Translations under genes and position numbers: made by a program
Shown here: in pieces, positions 1 through 8,496 of the stretch
Numbering within the stretch: the stretch's first letter is position 1
Layout: every line of letters starts with the position of its first letter
The notes under the pieces: model-generated
The model's input: the letters and a program-made list of their open reading frames with translations, nothing else
Told to the model about the DNA's origin: nothing
Databases searched by the model: none
Assembly: GCA_913054485.1 (NCBI GenBank)
Contig: CAJXHQ010000105.1
Coordinates: forward strand, 1-8,496
Direction of reading: 5' to 3'
Source: an uncultured Paracoccaceae bacterium
GTDB taxonomy: Bacteria > Pseudomonadota > Alphaproteobacteria > Rhodobacterales > Rhodobacteraceae
DNA: 8,496 nucleotides

Positions 1-606
<606 letters not shown>

Positions 607-1670
607 TCAGCGCAGCGGAAATTGCATCTTGAAATGGTAACTGTGTTCCGCTGCCCGGTCAGTGCTTGTCCTGCTGCGGCCAGCGGCCAGCGTCAGGCGG
701 AACCCGTCACGGTGCACGAAACCCAGGACCGCTTCAGACGCGGTGAGCCAGTCACCCTCTGCCGGGTGTCCTGCGTCCTTGTCGTGATCATAGACCGAAT
801 TCAGGTTCAGCTGCGGTTCCAGCCGGAGACAGTCCGGCAGGCTGTTGCGGCGGGAAAACGATGGGCCAAAGCGCAGCTCTCCGGTTTCCAGATCGCCGCC
901 GGAACACCCGCAATCCAGCGATGAGCTGCTGTAAAATAGCTGCGCATTAGGCGATACCGACCAGCCCGAGGCAAGCACGGTTCCGGACGAGCGCGCAAAG
1001 ACCGCCAGCCGACGCGCAGCACTGGCGGCACTGGCAGCGGCACTGTCTGCACCCGCAAAACGGCCCGAGTTACCGAACGAGAGCTGACCGTCCAGCACCA
1101 GTCCCCGCGCCGTCTTGCGGGTCACGTAGGGGCTGATCCTCCAGCCGGCGCGCTGGTAGCTGCCTGCCTCTGTTCCCTGGCCGGCCCAGCGGTCGTACTC
1201 CAAAGCCAGGCTAGCCAGCCCGCGTGACGGGTCCACATAATCAGCCCCCATCCTCAGAACGGACAGATGCCCGGCATCTGTTTTTTCGGAATACTGCATC
1301 CAGCCATCCCACCGGGATCGCGCCACCGCGACAATGTTCAGTTCCGGGTTCAGTGCCAGCACAGAACTCCCGTAAGAGGCACGCAGTCTCTGCAGCGAGG
1401 GTCCTGCCTCCAAGCTGCTGCCTGTCTCTTCGATATCCGCAGGCAGTACCGATTTCAGCGTGCTCTCTGTCCAGCCGAGACGCTGGCTGCTTTGACCAGA
1501 GCGCTAAGCCGTTCCAGCCGGCGCCGGCTGCCCTCCTGCACCCATTCTTCTGCGGCGGAAGAGTGCCCGTAGCGAGCCATCCAATGGTCACTCTGCGCAG
1601 TAGCCAAGGCAGCCGCAGGGGCGGCGAACGCAGCCATCACTACAATCAGGTATTTCACCTGTTTATACAC
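607..1670 (-). pseudogene. Exported beta-barrel (autotransporter-like) protein, reading frame broken once
   Basis: The gene is read in two overlapping frames. The first part starts at GTG 1670, with a GAGG site at 1677-1680 six bases upstream. It encodes a clear signal peptide (MYKQVKYLIVVM, then an Ala-rich stretch ending ALA, cleavage near residue 23) and a charged helical segment, and stops at 1455-1457 after 71 residues. The second part is open from 1504 down to the stop at 607-609 and has no signal peptide. Its first usable start is TTG 1411, without a good ribosome site. Joining them needs a -1 shift, equal to one lost base, between about 1503 and 1459; the product would be about 354 residues. 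The C-terminal 250 residues alternate polar and hydrophobic positions, with ISPYVTRKT, LVLDGQLSFGNS and GWSVSPNAQLFY, and end in HFKMQFPLR. This looks like an autotransporter-type outer-membrane barrel, a resemblance I judge by eye only. A CGC motif lies in a predicted loop. The break may be real decay, strain variation or a sequencing error. Confidence 0.62.
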
Positions 1671-1734
1671 TTGCCGCCTCAGAGCACGGGAACAGGTGAT
1701 GACAGGCTGCCGAAGCATTGCCCCCACAAACCAC

Positions 1735-1798
1735 AGCCTCCAGGAACCTGCAACCGCGCCAGCCTCAGGAGTCACATAGCGTCGCAGCCTCAGGCTGC
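1735..1798. repeat. Three spaced copies of AGCCTC(C)AGG and a 15-bp palindrome in the divergent intergenic region
   Basis: AGCCTCCAGG at 1735-1744 and AGCCTCAGG at 1761-1769 and 1786-1794 lie 26 and 25 bases apart. The last copy sits inside a perfect inverted repeat, GCAGCCT-C-AGGCTGC (1784-1798). They fall between the divergent starts at 1670 and 1933. The regular spacing suggests a protein-binding array serving one or both envelope genes, but the elements are short and I know of no regulator with this site. Confidence 0.3.
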
Positions 1799-1932
1799 AG
1801 CATTTTTTCACCAGTCGCGCAAAAAGGCGTCTCCCTGACGCGGGAAGACGATCTTTGTGGTTGCGTGACGGGCAGTTTCAGCCAAGCAGTGCGTGACCCC
1901 GCAGGGAAAAGAATAAAGAGGCCCGGTTCCAG

Positions 1933-3351
1933 ATGTTCATAAAGCAAATGCTCCCCGTCACCCTGACGGCCGCCGCCCTGAGTGCAGGCAGCGCGGTCCA
2001 GGCGGTCGAAATTGAGACCGGGATTGAGTATTTTGACGATCCTCAAACCAAAATCGAAGGTCTCCATCGCTTCTACCTGGGAACGGAGATCGGCCAAGAT
2101 CTGACTTTCGGACAGGCGATTTATTCCGGGGCAGCGGGTGATGCAGGCGGGGCGTTTTTCTGGGGTTTTGAAGGCGTCAAACGGGTGCCGATCAGCCCGT
2201 CGTTGAACCTGTCGTTTTCCGGATTTGTCGGTGGCGGCGGCGGTGCTGCACAGGTCATCGGCGACGGCACTATGCTGAGGGCGGGCGCGGCGTTGGATGT
2301 TCAGGTCAGCCGTGAATGGGCACTGCAGGCCGGCGTTTCACGGGTCAGCATCGAAGGTGCCGACATAAACGACTGGGCGGCCGGCGTTGGCCTGGCCTAC
2401 CGTCCGGAGGCAGCCGGAACCGGCCAGCCGGGGACGCCGTTGCGCTTCCGGTCGGTTTCTTTCACCGGTACCGCCGTCAGCTACCCGGACGGGCTGACCC
2501 GGGCGGGCAGCCCGCAGCCGGACCTGAAACTGGTCGGCGTCGAAGGCAGCTTCTTTGCCGGCGGCAATTCAGAGATTTTTGCAGCTGCTTCCGGCGCCGC
2601 ATCAGGCGGGGACGGCTATATGCAGGTCTTTGGCGGCTACCGTCTGCGCCATGACATGGGACCGGTTTCCCTGTTCGGCCAGGCCAAACTGGGATTTGCC
2701 GGCGGCGGTGAAGTGGACACCGGTGCAGGCGCGGTGGTGGGGGCAGGAGCTGGCATCGCCGTGCCGCTGAGCCGCGGCCTGGACATCGAGCTGGCCTACG
2801 AGCTGCTGCATATCCCTGACACCGGCGTCTCCGGTTCCGCGATCCAGGCGCGATTCACCCGGGTATTTCACCGCAAGCATTCCGCGCCGGCTTCTGCAAA
2901 CCCGCAGGACTGGCAGCTGACGCTGGGCTTTTCCGCCATGGATCCGAACGACAGCTTCATGAAGAACGGCTCCAATGCCGGGATTTCACCGGTGATGCAG
3001 GAAAGCTCCATCGACTTGTTCCTGACTGAGTCGCTGTACCTGACCGGCAACGCCCAGACGGCCTTCACCGGCGGCGTTGCGGGCTATGCAGTCGGCCTTC
3101 TTGGGCTGGGGTATGAGTTCGAGCTCGGCGGCAAATGGCGGTTCTCGCTGGAAGGCAATGTTGGCGCGGCCGGCGGCGGCGGTGTCAATGTGGGCAAGGG
3201 CCTGGTGGGCGGCGCGCGGGCCGAGCTGGACTATAAGATCACACCGCGCGGCGCCGTGTCGCTGGGTGCAGGCTGGGTCGAAGCGCTTGACGGCGGCGTC
3301 AGCGCGCCGGTGCTCCAGCTTGGCTACAAACACCGGTTCACCAGCAGCTGA
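1933..3351 (+). CDS. Exported three-repeat protein, probable outer-membrane beta-barrel
   Basis: The 472-residue product has a signal peptide (MFIKQMLPVTLTAAALSAGS, then AVQA; cleavage near residue 24). The rest is rich in Gly and Ala, with short alternating strands and aromatic girdle residues. By eye it holds three diverged repeats of about 110 residues: 46-158, 202-312 and 358-470. Each runs from an aromatic-rich strand pair through a core such as GFVGGGGG (97-104), GFAGGGEVDTG (254-264) or GAAGGGGVNVG (411-421), then 'GA.a.l.v....', a strand with an AGV or AGW turn, and a closing strand (GVGLAYR, IQARFTRVF, LQLGYKHRF). The last repeat ends close to the C-terminus with HRFTSS, much as barrel proteins end near an aromatic residue. 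The ATG at 1933 has GAGG at 1918-1921, a long 11-base spacing; ATG 1948 is a less likely start because it would shorten the signal peptide. It is divergent from the broken barrel gene, and I recognise no named family. Confidence 0.8.
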   Translation: MFIKQMLPVTLTAAALSAGSAVQAVEIETGIEYFDDPQTKIEGLHRFYLGTEIGQDLTFGQAIYSGAAGDAGGAFFWGFEGVKRVPISPSLNLSFSGFVGGGGGAAQVIGDGTMLRAGAALDVQVSREWALQAGVSRVSIEGADINDWAAGVGLAYRPEAAGTGQPGTPLRFRSVSFTGTAVSYPDGLTRAGSPQPDLKLVGVEGSFFAGGNSEIFAAASGAASGGDGYMQVFGGYRLRHDMGPVSLFGQAKLGFAGGGEVDTGAGAVVGAGAGIAVPLSRGLDIELAYELLHIPDTGVSGSAIQARFTRVFHRKHSAPASANPQDWQLTLGFSAMDPNDSFMKNGSNAGISPVMQESSIDLFLTESLYLTGNAQTAFTGGVAGYAVGLLGLGYEFELGGKWRFSLEGNVGAAGGGGVNVGKGLVGGARAELDYKITPRGAVSLGAGWVEALDGGVSAPVLQLGYKHRFTSS

Positions 3352-3383
3352 ACGCCTGGTTCCAGCTGTTGCGTCTGCATGTT

Positions 3384-3404
3384 AGGGTGAGCAGGCCTCA
3401 CCCT
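3384..3404. promoter_or_regulatory. Perfect inverted repeat with LysR-type core (candidate autoregulatory operator)
   Basis: AGGGTGAG (3384-3391) and CTCACCCT (3397-3404) are exact reverse complements around CAGGC. The central T (3388) and A (3400) are 11 bases apart, the T-N11-A layout of LysR-family sites. It lies 17 bases before the regulator's start codon, as expected of an autoregulatory site. No T-run follows, so it is not a typical terminator for the upstream gene, although as RNA it could form an 8-bp hairpin. Confidence 0.45.
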
Positions 3405-3421
3405 GAGACGGAGCCCGCCCG

Positions 3422-4336
3422 ATGTCCCGCCGTCACTACGGACTGCCGCCGCTGACCACGCTCGCCGCCTTTGAGGCGGCGGCACGCAACCTGAGTTTCA
3501 AGGAAGCGGCGCAGGAGCTGTCAGTCACCCCCGGCGCCGTCAGCCACCAGATAAAGGCGCTGGAGGAGGAGCTGGGCGCTCCGCTGTTCTGGCGCCGCCA
3601 CCGTGGGGTCGAACTGACGCCGGAGGGCGGTGCGCTTGCCGCCACGCTGTCCACCGCCTTCAACCGGATTTCACGCGACCTGGAAATTATCCGGAGCCGC
3701 GGCGGCAGCGGGGCTGTCACCATAGGCTCCACCTCCGCCGTGGCCTCGCTCTGGCTGTCGCCGGCGGTGCTGGCCTTCTGGCGTGAAGAGCCGGATATTC
3801 CGGTAAACCAGGTGGTGCAGGACCGCCCATTCCGCAACCGCCCGGATCTGGACCTTTTTGTCCGCTATGGCCGGAACCGCGACTCGGGATTGGACCAAGT
3901 TGAACTCTACCGGGACCGGCTTGTTCCTGTGGCGGCGCCCGCGTTGGCAGCAGAGCTGAAAGACTGCACGCTTGAATCCCTTGCCCGGCAGCGGCTGATC
4001 CATCTCGATTCGGAGGATTCCAGCTGGACCACCTGGCCAGACTGGCTGCGCCAGAAGGGATATGACGGTCCGGTGTCACAGGGCGTCCGGGTCAACAATT
4101 ACGCGGTGGCACTGCAAGCCGCACAGGACGGGGCCGGTCTGGCCTTGGGATGGCGCCGCCTGCTGTCTCCGCTGCTGCAGGACAAGAACCTGCAGGAAAT
4201 CACCCCTCATTCGCTGGACGCGCCGCGCAGGTTCTATTTGGTTAGCCGGCCGGAAAGTGAACTGAGCCGTCCAGCCCGCAAGCTGCGCCGCTGGATCATC
4301 GACCGTGTCAACCAGCCGCCAGGTGAATTCAGCTAA
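3422..4336 (+). CDS. LysR-family transcriptional regulator, GcvA-type
   Basis: This 304-residue protein has the usual LysR length and architecture. The N-terminal winged helix-turn-helix covers about residues 8-67 and includes LPPLTTLAAFEAAARNLSF, the recognition region AAQELSVTPGAVSHQIKALE and the wing LFWRRHRGVELTPEG. The effector-binding domain covers about 95-295, with DLDLFVRYG (142-150) and VNNYAVALQAAQDGAGLALGW (224-244) typical of the GcvA-like branch. ATG 3422 has GGAG at 3410-3413, eight bases upstream. The gene lies 83 bases before the Rieske oxygenase start in the same direction, so it probably controls that gene, with the oxygenase substrate or product as a likely ligand (inference). 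Same-strand placement is less common than the divergent layout of many LysR genes. The glycine-cleavage regulator GcvA itself is not implied, because no gcv genes are nearby. Confidence 0.93.
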   Translation: MSRRHYGLPPLTTLAAFEAAARNLSFKEAAQELSVTPGAVSHQIKALEEELGAPLFWRRHRGVELTPEGGALAATLSTAFNRISRDLEIIRSRGGSGAVTIGSTSAVASLWLSPAVLAFWREEPDIPVNQVVQDRPFRNRPDLDLFVRYGRNRDSGLDQVELYRDRLVPVAAPALAAELKDCTLESLARQRLIHLDSEDSSWTTWPDWLRQKGYDGPVSQGVRVNNYAVALQAAQDGAGLALGWRRLLSPLLQDKNLQEITPHSLDAPRRFYLVSRPESELSRPARKLRRWIIDRVNQPPGEFS

Positions 4337-4419
4337 ACCGACATTTAGGAAAAACCATATTGAGCGGCCGCTGTGCTTCTTCCAAATTGCCGCAAACGCG
4401 CTTTGCCAGGAGTTCCCCA

Positions 4420-5583
4420 GTGAACAAGCACGATAAGCTTGCAGCCGTCATGGCCCCGGTCAGCACCGCAAATGGGCTGCCGAATGAGCATTACATCGAC
4501 CCGTCGGTGTTTCAGGAAGAGAAACACGCAGTGCTGTTTGCCAATTGGGCGGGTATCGGGTTTGGCAAGGACGTGCCGGAGCCGGGCTATGCCAAGCCGG
4601 TAGAGTTCCTTGGCATGCCGCTGGTCATGGTACGCGACACGACCGGTGAGCTGGGCGTGTTCCAGAACACCTGCCGCCACCGCGGCATGATTCTGGTGGA
4701 AAAGCCCGGCAAGATCCGTGGGGCGATCCGCTGCCCCTACCACAGCTGGTGCTACGGTCTGGACGGCCGTCTGGTCTCAACACCGCATGTAGGCGGGCCG
4801 GGCCAGAATAAGCATGACGATATCCGCCTGGACGAGCTGGGCCTTGTGCGCATCCGGTCCTATGTCTGGCGTGATGTGGTCTTTGTGAACATCGGCGGCG
4901 GCGCGCCGGATTTCGAAGAGGTCCACGCCGGCCTGTTGCAGCGCTGGACGGAGTTCGACCAGCCGCTCCACAGCGGCGGAGCGGCCTCTGGCTTCAAGCT
5001 GGAAGTGAAGACCAACTGGAAGCTAGCAGTGGAAAACTACTGCGAGAGCTATCATCTGCCTTGGGTCCATCCCGGTCTCAACAGCTATTCCCGGCTGGAA
5101 GACCATTACAATATTGAGGAGCCGGGGCAGTATTCGGGGCAGGGCACATTGGTCTACCGTCAGCTGCAAGGCGACGGCGGCGCGGTCTTCCCGGATTTCG
5201 GCGGTCTCAGCAGCCAATGGGATGAGGGCGGAGAATATGTCGCCATCTACCCCAACGTGCTGCTGGGCGTGCAGCGCGACCACGCCTTTGCCATTGTTCT
5301 GGAACCGGTGGACTGCGAACACACCGTCGAGCATATCGAGCTTTACTACGCCAAAACGTCCGCAGAGACGCCAGAGTTAGAGGACCTGCGGAACGAGAAC
5401 GCCAAGCTCTGGCAGACGGTGTTCGAAGAAGACGTCTTTGTGGTCGAAGGCATGCAGAGAGGCCGCCACGGGATGCTTTTTGACGGCGGGCGGTTCTCGC
5501 CGGCGATGGACGGGCCGACACATTGCTTCCACCATTGGGTCGCCAGCCAGCTGGACAAGGCCCGCACCGCAGAAACCGCATGA
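4420..5583 (+). CDS. Rieske non-heme iron oxygenase, alpha subunit (quaternary-amine type suspected)
   Basis: From GTG 4420 the product is 387 residues, the usual length for an oxygenase alpha subunit. AGGAG at 4408-4412 lies seven bases before this GTG; a TTG at 4360 would add 20 residues that look non-conserved. The N-terminal Rieske domain binds a [2Fe-2S] cluster through C85, H87, C105 and H108 (C-x-H-x17-C-x2-H). The catalytic domain has NWKLAVENYCESYH, giving H212 and H217, and D338 in EEDVFVVEGMQRG as the third ligand of the mononuclear iron. The residue that bridges the two centres between subunits is E209 rather than the common Asp. A Glu here is known in the carnitine oxygenase CntA and seen in related quaternary-amine enzymes such as GbcA, so a substrate such as a betaine, carnitine or choline-like compound is plausible but unproven. 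A reductase must supply electrons, and none is encoded in the window. The protein has no signal peptide and is cytoplasmic. Confidence 0.92.
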   Translation: MNKHDKLAAVMAPVSTANGLPNEHYIDPSVFQEEKHAVLFANWAGIGFGKDVPEPGYAKPVEFLGMPLVMVRDTTGELGVFQNTCRHRGMILVEKPGKIRGAIRCPYHSWCYGLDGRLVSTPHVGGPGQNKHDDIRLDELGLVRIRSYVWRDVVFVNIGGGAPDFEEVHAGLLQRWTEFDQPLHSGGAASGFKLEVKTNWKLAVENYCESYHLPWVHPGLNSYSRLEDHYNIEEPGQYSGQGTLVYRQLQGDGGAVFPDFGGLSSQWDEGGEYVAIYPNVLLGVQRDHAFAIVLEPVDCEHTVEHIELYYAKTSAETPELEDLRNENAKLWQTVFEEDVFVVEGMQRGRHGMLFDGGRFSPAMDGPTHCFHHWVASQLDKARTAETA

Positions 5584-5819
5584 CACGGGACGAGCTGGAA
5601 AAAGCCCTGCTGGCAGCTCATGCCAGCGGGACGGGCCGGGACCTGTCCCGGCTCTATACGCTAGCGGGTGATCAGGCTGAGGGGGCCGGCAGGATTGACG
5701 CGGCCTGTTTCTACCTCACCCAGGCCTTTGTCTATGCGCTGGAATGCGGTCTGCCGGAAGCGGCGGAACTGAACCGCCGTCTGGCAGATAAGGGCCGGGC
5801 GCATTTGCTGGATTGGTGA
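5580..5819 (+). CDS. Small conserved-looking protein of unknown function, coupled to the oxygenase
   Basis: This 79-residue protein starts at ATG 5580, overlapping the oxygenase stop by four bases (ATGA), so its translation is probably coupled to that gene. A longer reading from 5523 would overlap the oxygenase by 61 bases and adds a Pro/Arg/Gly-rich stretch that looks like noise. It is hydrophilic and almost wholly helical: MTRDELEKALLAAHASG, then LSRLYTLAGDQAEGAGR and AACFYLTQAFVYALECG. The pattern resembles two or three helices of a TPR-like hairpin, with many small residues at packing positions. There are no membrane segments, metal-binding clusters or catalytic motifs, and one Cys in each of two places (43 and 56). 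The tight linkage suggests an assembly, stability or regulatory partner of the oxygenase. I do not recognise the family. Confidence 0.8.
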   Translation: MTRDELEKALLAAHASGTGRDLSRLYTLAGDQAEGAGRIDAACFYLTQAFVYALECGLPEAAELNRRLADKGRAHLLDW

Positions 5820-5828
5820 TGCTGGGGG

Positions 5829-5854
5829 CAGGTGCTCTGGCAAGACCCTTTTTT
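5829..5854 (+). terminator. Weak terminator candidate after the oxygenase operon
   Basis: A six-base T run (5849-5854) follows a GC-rich stretch ten bases after the last stop codon. The only pairing before it is weak (TGC with GCA, or GGT with ACC). The position is right for an operon end, but the stem is too poor to be confident. Confidence 0.22.
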
Positions 5855-5939
5855 ATCCCGCGTGAAAAAAACAACTTCCGGCAGTTAAGGTTGCTCCTTC
5901 GCCCTTTGCGGGCCGGCGACAAGTGCGGTTTTGGAAAGC

Positions 5940-5977
5940 GATAGGCTCACCCTATCAAAACGATTACACTAAAGGAT
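5940..5977 (+). promoter_or_regulatory. OxyR-like operator upstream of katG
   Basis: GATAGG (5940-5945) and CCTATC (5951-5956) form a perfect inverted repeat around CTCAC, giving ATAG-N7-CTAT, the core of an OxyR half-site. Seven bases later a second, degenerate 15-base unit (5963-5977, ATTA to GGAT) completes the spacing known for OxyR tetramer sites, with only partial matches. Peroxide-oxidised OxyR activates katG in many proteobacteria, so the position just upstream of a promoter candidate fits. No oxyR gene lies in the window. Confidence 0.55.
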
Positions 5978-5990
5978 TTTTATTTATTAC
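5962..5990 (+). promoter_or_regulatory. Candidate katG promoter
   Basis: An AT-rich block (5975-5990) stands out in otherwise GC-rich DNA. A TATTAC box (5985-5990) lies 17 bases after GATTAC (5962-5967), giving a poor -35 of the kind seen at activator-dependent promoters and overlapping the second OxyR unit. The start point would be near 5997, leaving a leader of about 140 bases. TATTTA at 5981-5986 is an alternative -10. Confidence 0.35.
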
Positions 5991-6008
5991 TCAGCCGATC
6001 TACCCTCT

Positions 6009-6117
6009 CTGTGTAAGGCGCGAACACAGTGAACCTTGTCCACGCCCCGAGGTTCGAACCTGCCGCCACCCGCTTACCTGAACCAGGTGCGGGCAGTGGT
6101 TCCGGGGCCGCGGACAA
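6009..6117 (+). promoter_or_regulatory. Highly structured katG 5' leader (candidate RNA regulatory element)
   Basis: Several nested inverted repeats fill the leader. Hairpin 1 pairs CTGTGT (6009-6014) with ACACAG (6024-6029) around a 9-base loop. A closing stem pairs TTGTCC (6036-6041) with GGACAA (6112-6117) and, after a small internal loop, GCCCCG (6044-6049) with CGGGGC (6103-6108). Inside are the 12-bp palindrome AGGTTCGAACCT (6050-6061) and a long hairpin pairing CCCGC (6069-6073) with GCGGG (6089-6093) and ACCTG (6076-6080) with CAGGT (6084-6088), extended by CCA/TGG. The layout is a three-way junction ending 11 bases before the GGAG site of katG (6128-6131). GAACC occurs at 6031, 6056 and 6080, and GGTTC at 6051 and 6098, so mutually exclusive pairings exist. 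I recognise no known riboswitch class. The structure is read by eye; its function is inferred. Confidence 0.5.
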
Positions 6118-6125
6118 TGCCATGA

Positions 6126-8354
<2,229 letters not shown>

Positions 8355-8372
8355 AGCCGGCAGATGAAAGGC

Positions 8373-8412
8373 AACCGGGCCGCAGGGAAACCCGCGGCCC
8401 GGTTCCTATTTT
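8373..8412 (+). terminator. Strong intrinsic terminator of katG
   Basis: AACCGGGCCG (8373-8382) pairs perfectly with CGGCCCGGTT (8395-8404). The stem continues with one C-G pair and GGG/CCC closing an AAA loop, with a single bulged A. It is followed by TATTTT (8407-8412). It starts 19 bases after the katG stop codon. The stem is nearly symmetric, but the T run lies only on the plus-strand side. Confidence 0.88.
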
Positions 8413-8440
8413 CGGTGCGCCGGAAAGGGGAACGCTCCCG

Positions 8441-8468
8441 CCCGTCGTCGGGATCCCTTGCGGGACCC
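8441..8468. repeat. Overlapping small GC-rich inverted repeats beyond katG
   Basis: CCCG/CGGG (8441-8444 with 8449-8452) and GGG-A-TCCC with GGGACCC (8450-8457 with 8462-8468, TTGC loop) overlap and cannot both form. No T run follows. They could be part of a dispersed intergenic repeat or the terminator region of a convergent gene outside the window. Otherwise I see nothing supportable between 8413 and 8496. Confidence 0.3.
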
Positions 8469-8496
8469 TCCTCCCGTTGGGCCAGGCTCATCGCCG

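Noticed and set aside
1455..1506. Programmed -1 ribosomal frameshifting in the barrel gene.
   Set aside because: No canonical slippery heptamer or obvious downstream stimulatory stem is visible in the overlap. A lost base is simpler.
1224..1838. A 204-codon plus-strand frame across the broken barrel gene.
   Set aside because: Its product is rich in Ser, Pro, Arg and His with no domain, signal or ribosome site. The minus strand has the signal peptide and strand pattern.
4360..4419. Start of the Rieske oxygenase at TTG 4360.
   Set aside because: The GTG at 4420 has a better ribosome site (AGGAG, seven-base spacing), and the extra 20 residues look non-conserved.
5849..5876. T-run and A-run pair (5849-5854 and about 5865-5871) as a terminator stem.
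   Set aside because: The stem would be only A-T pairs with a GC loop, the reverse of an intrinsic terminator.
6050..6061. AGGTTCGAACCT, resembling a tRNA T-loop and possibly a tRNA 3' end or attachment site.
   Set aside because: Flanking bases do not form a T-stem or acceptor stem, there is no CCA-type end, and no integrase or element boundary is nearby. It fits as a helix in the leader structure.

Overview
The window looks like chromosomal DNA of a GC-rich alphaproteobacterium, most likely a Rhodobacteraceae (Roseobacter-group) species. This rests on base composition, codon use and the mix of gene types: monomeric isocitrate dehydrogenase, GcvA-type LysR regulator, solo Rieske oxygenase and KatG. 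The family assignment is inference; no rRNA or other marker gene is present. I see no phage, IS element, CRISPR array or tRNA.

Layout, left to right. (1) Positions 1-453, minus strand: the N-terminal part of a monomeric NADP-dependent isocitrate dehydrogenase, cut by the window edge. (2) 454-606: a short intergenic stretch with a weak promoter candidate for that gene and a terminator-like hairpin. (3) 607-1670, minus strand: an exported, probably outer-membrane beta-barrel protein whose reading frame is broken once, between about 1459 and 1503. (4) 1671-1932: a divergent intergenic region with a thrice-repeated 9-10 base element. (5) 1933-3351, plus strand: an intact exported protein with three diverged internal repeats, also probably in the outer membrane. 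(6) 3422-5819, plus strand: a likely operon of a LysR/GcvA-type regulator, a Rieske non-heme iron oxygenase, and a 79-residue unknown protein whose start overlaps the oxygenase stop. A perfect 8-bp inverted repeat with a T-N11-A core lies just before the regulator. (7) 5820-6137: the katG control region, holding an OxyR-like operator, an AT-rich promoter candidate and a strongly structured leader. (8) 6138-8354, plus strand: complete katG catalase-peroxidase, followed by a strong intrinsic terminator. (9) 8413-8496: GC-rich small hairpins with no gene that I can support.

Functionally the window has three parts: central metabolism and NADPH supply (icd), envelope proteins (two divergent genes), and oxidative chemistry (the regulator/oxygenase operon and the peroxide-defence gene katG). 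The oxygenase resembles enzymes acting on quaternary amines, but no electron-transfer partner is encoded here. The parts most worth a second look are the katG leader RNA, the three-repeat envelope protein, and the oxygenase with its coupled small protein.
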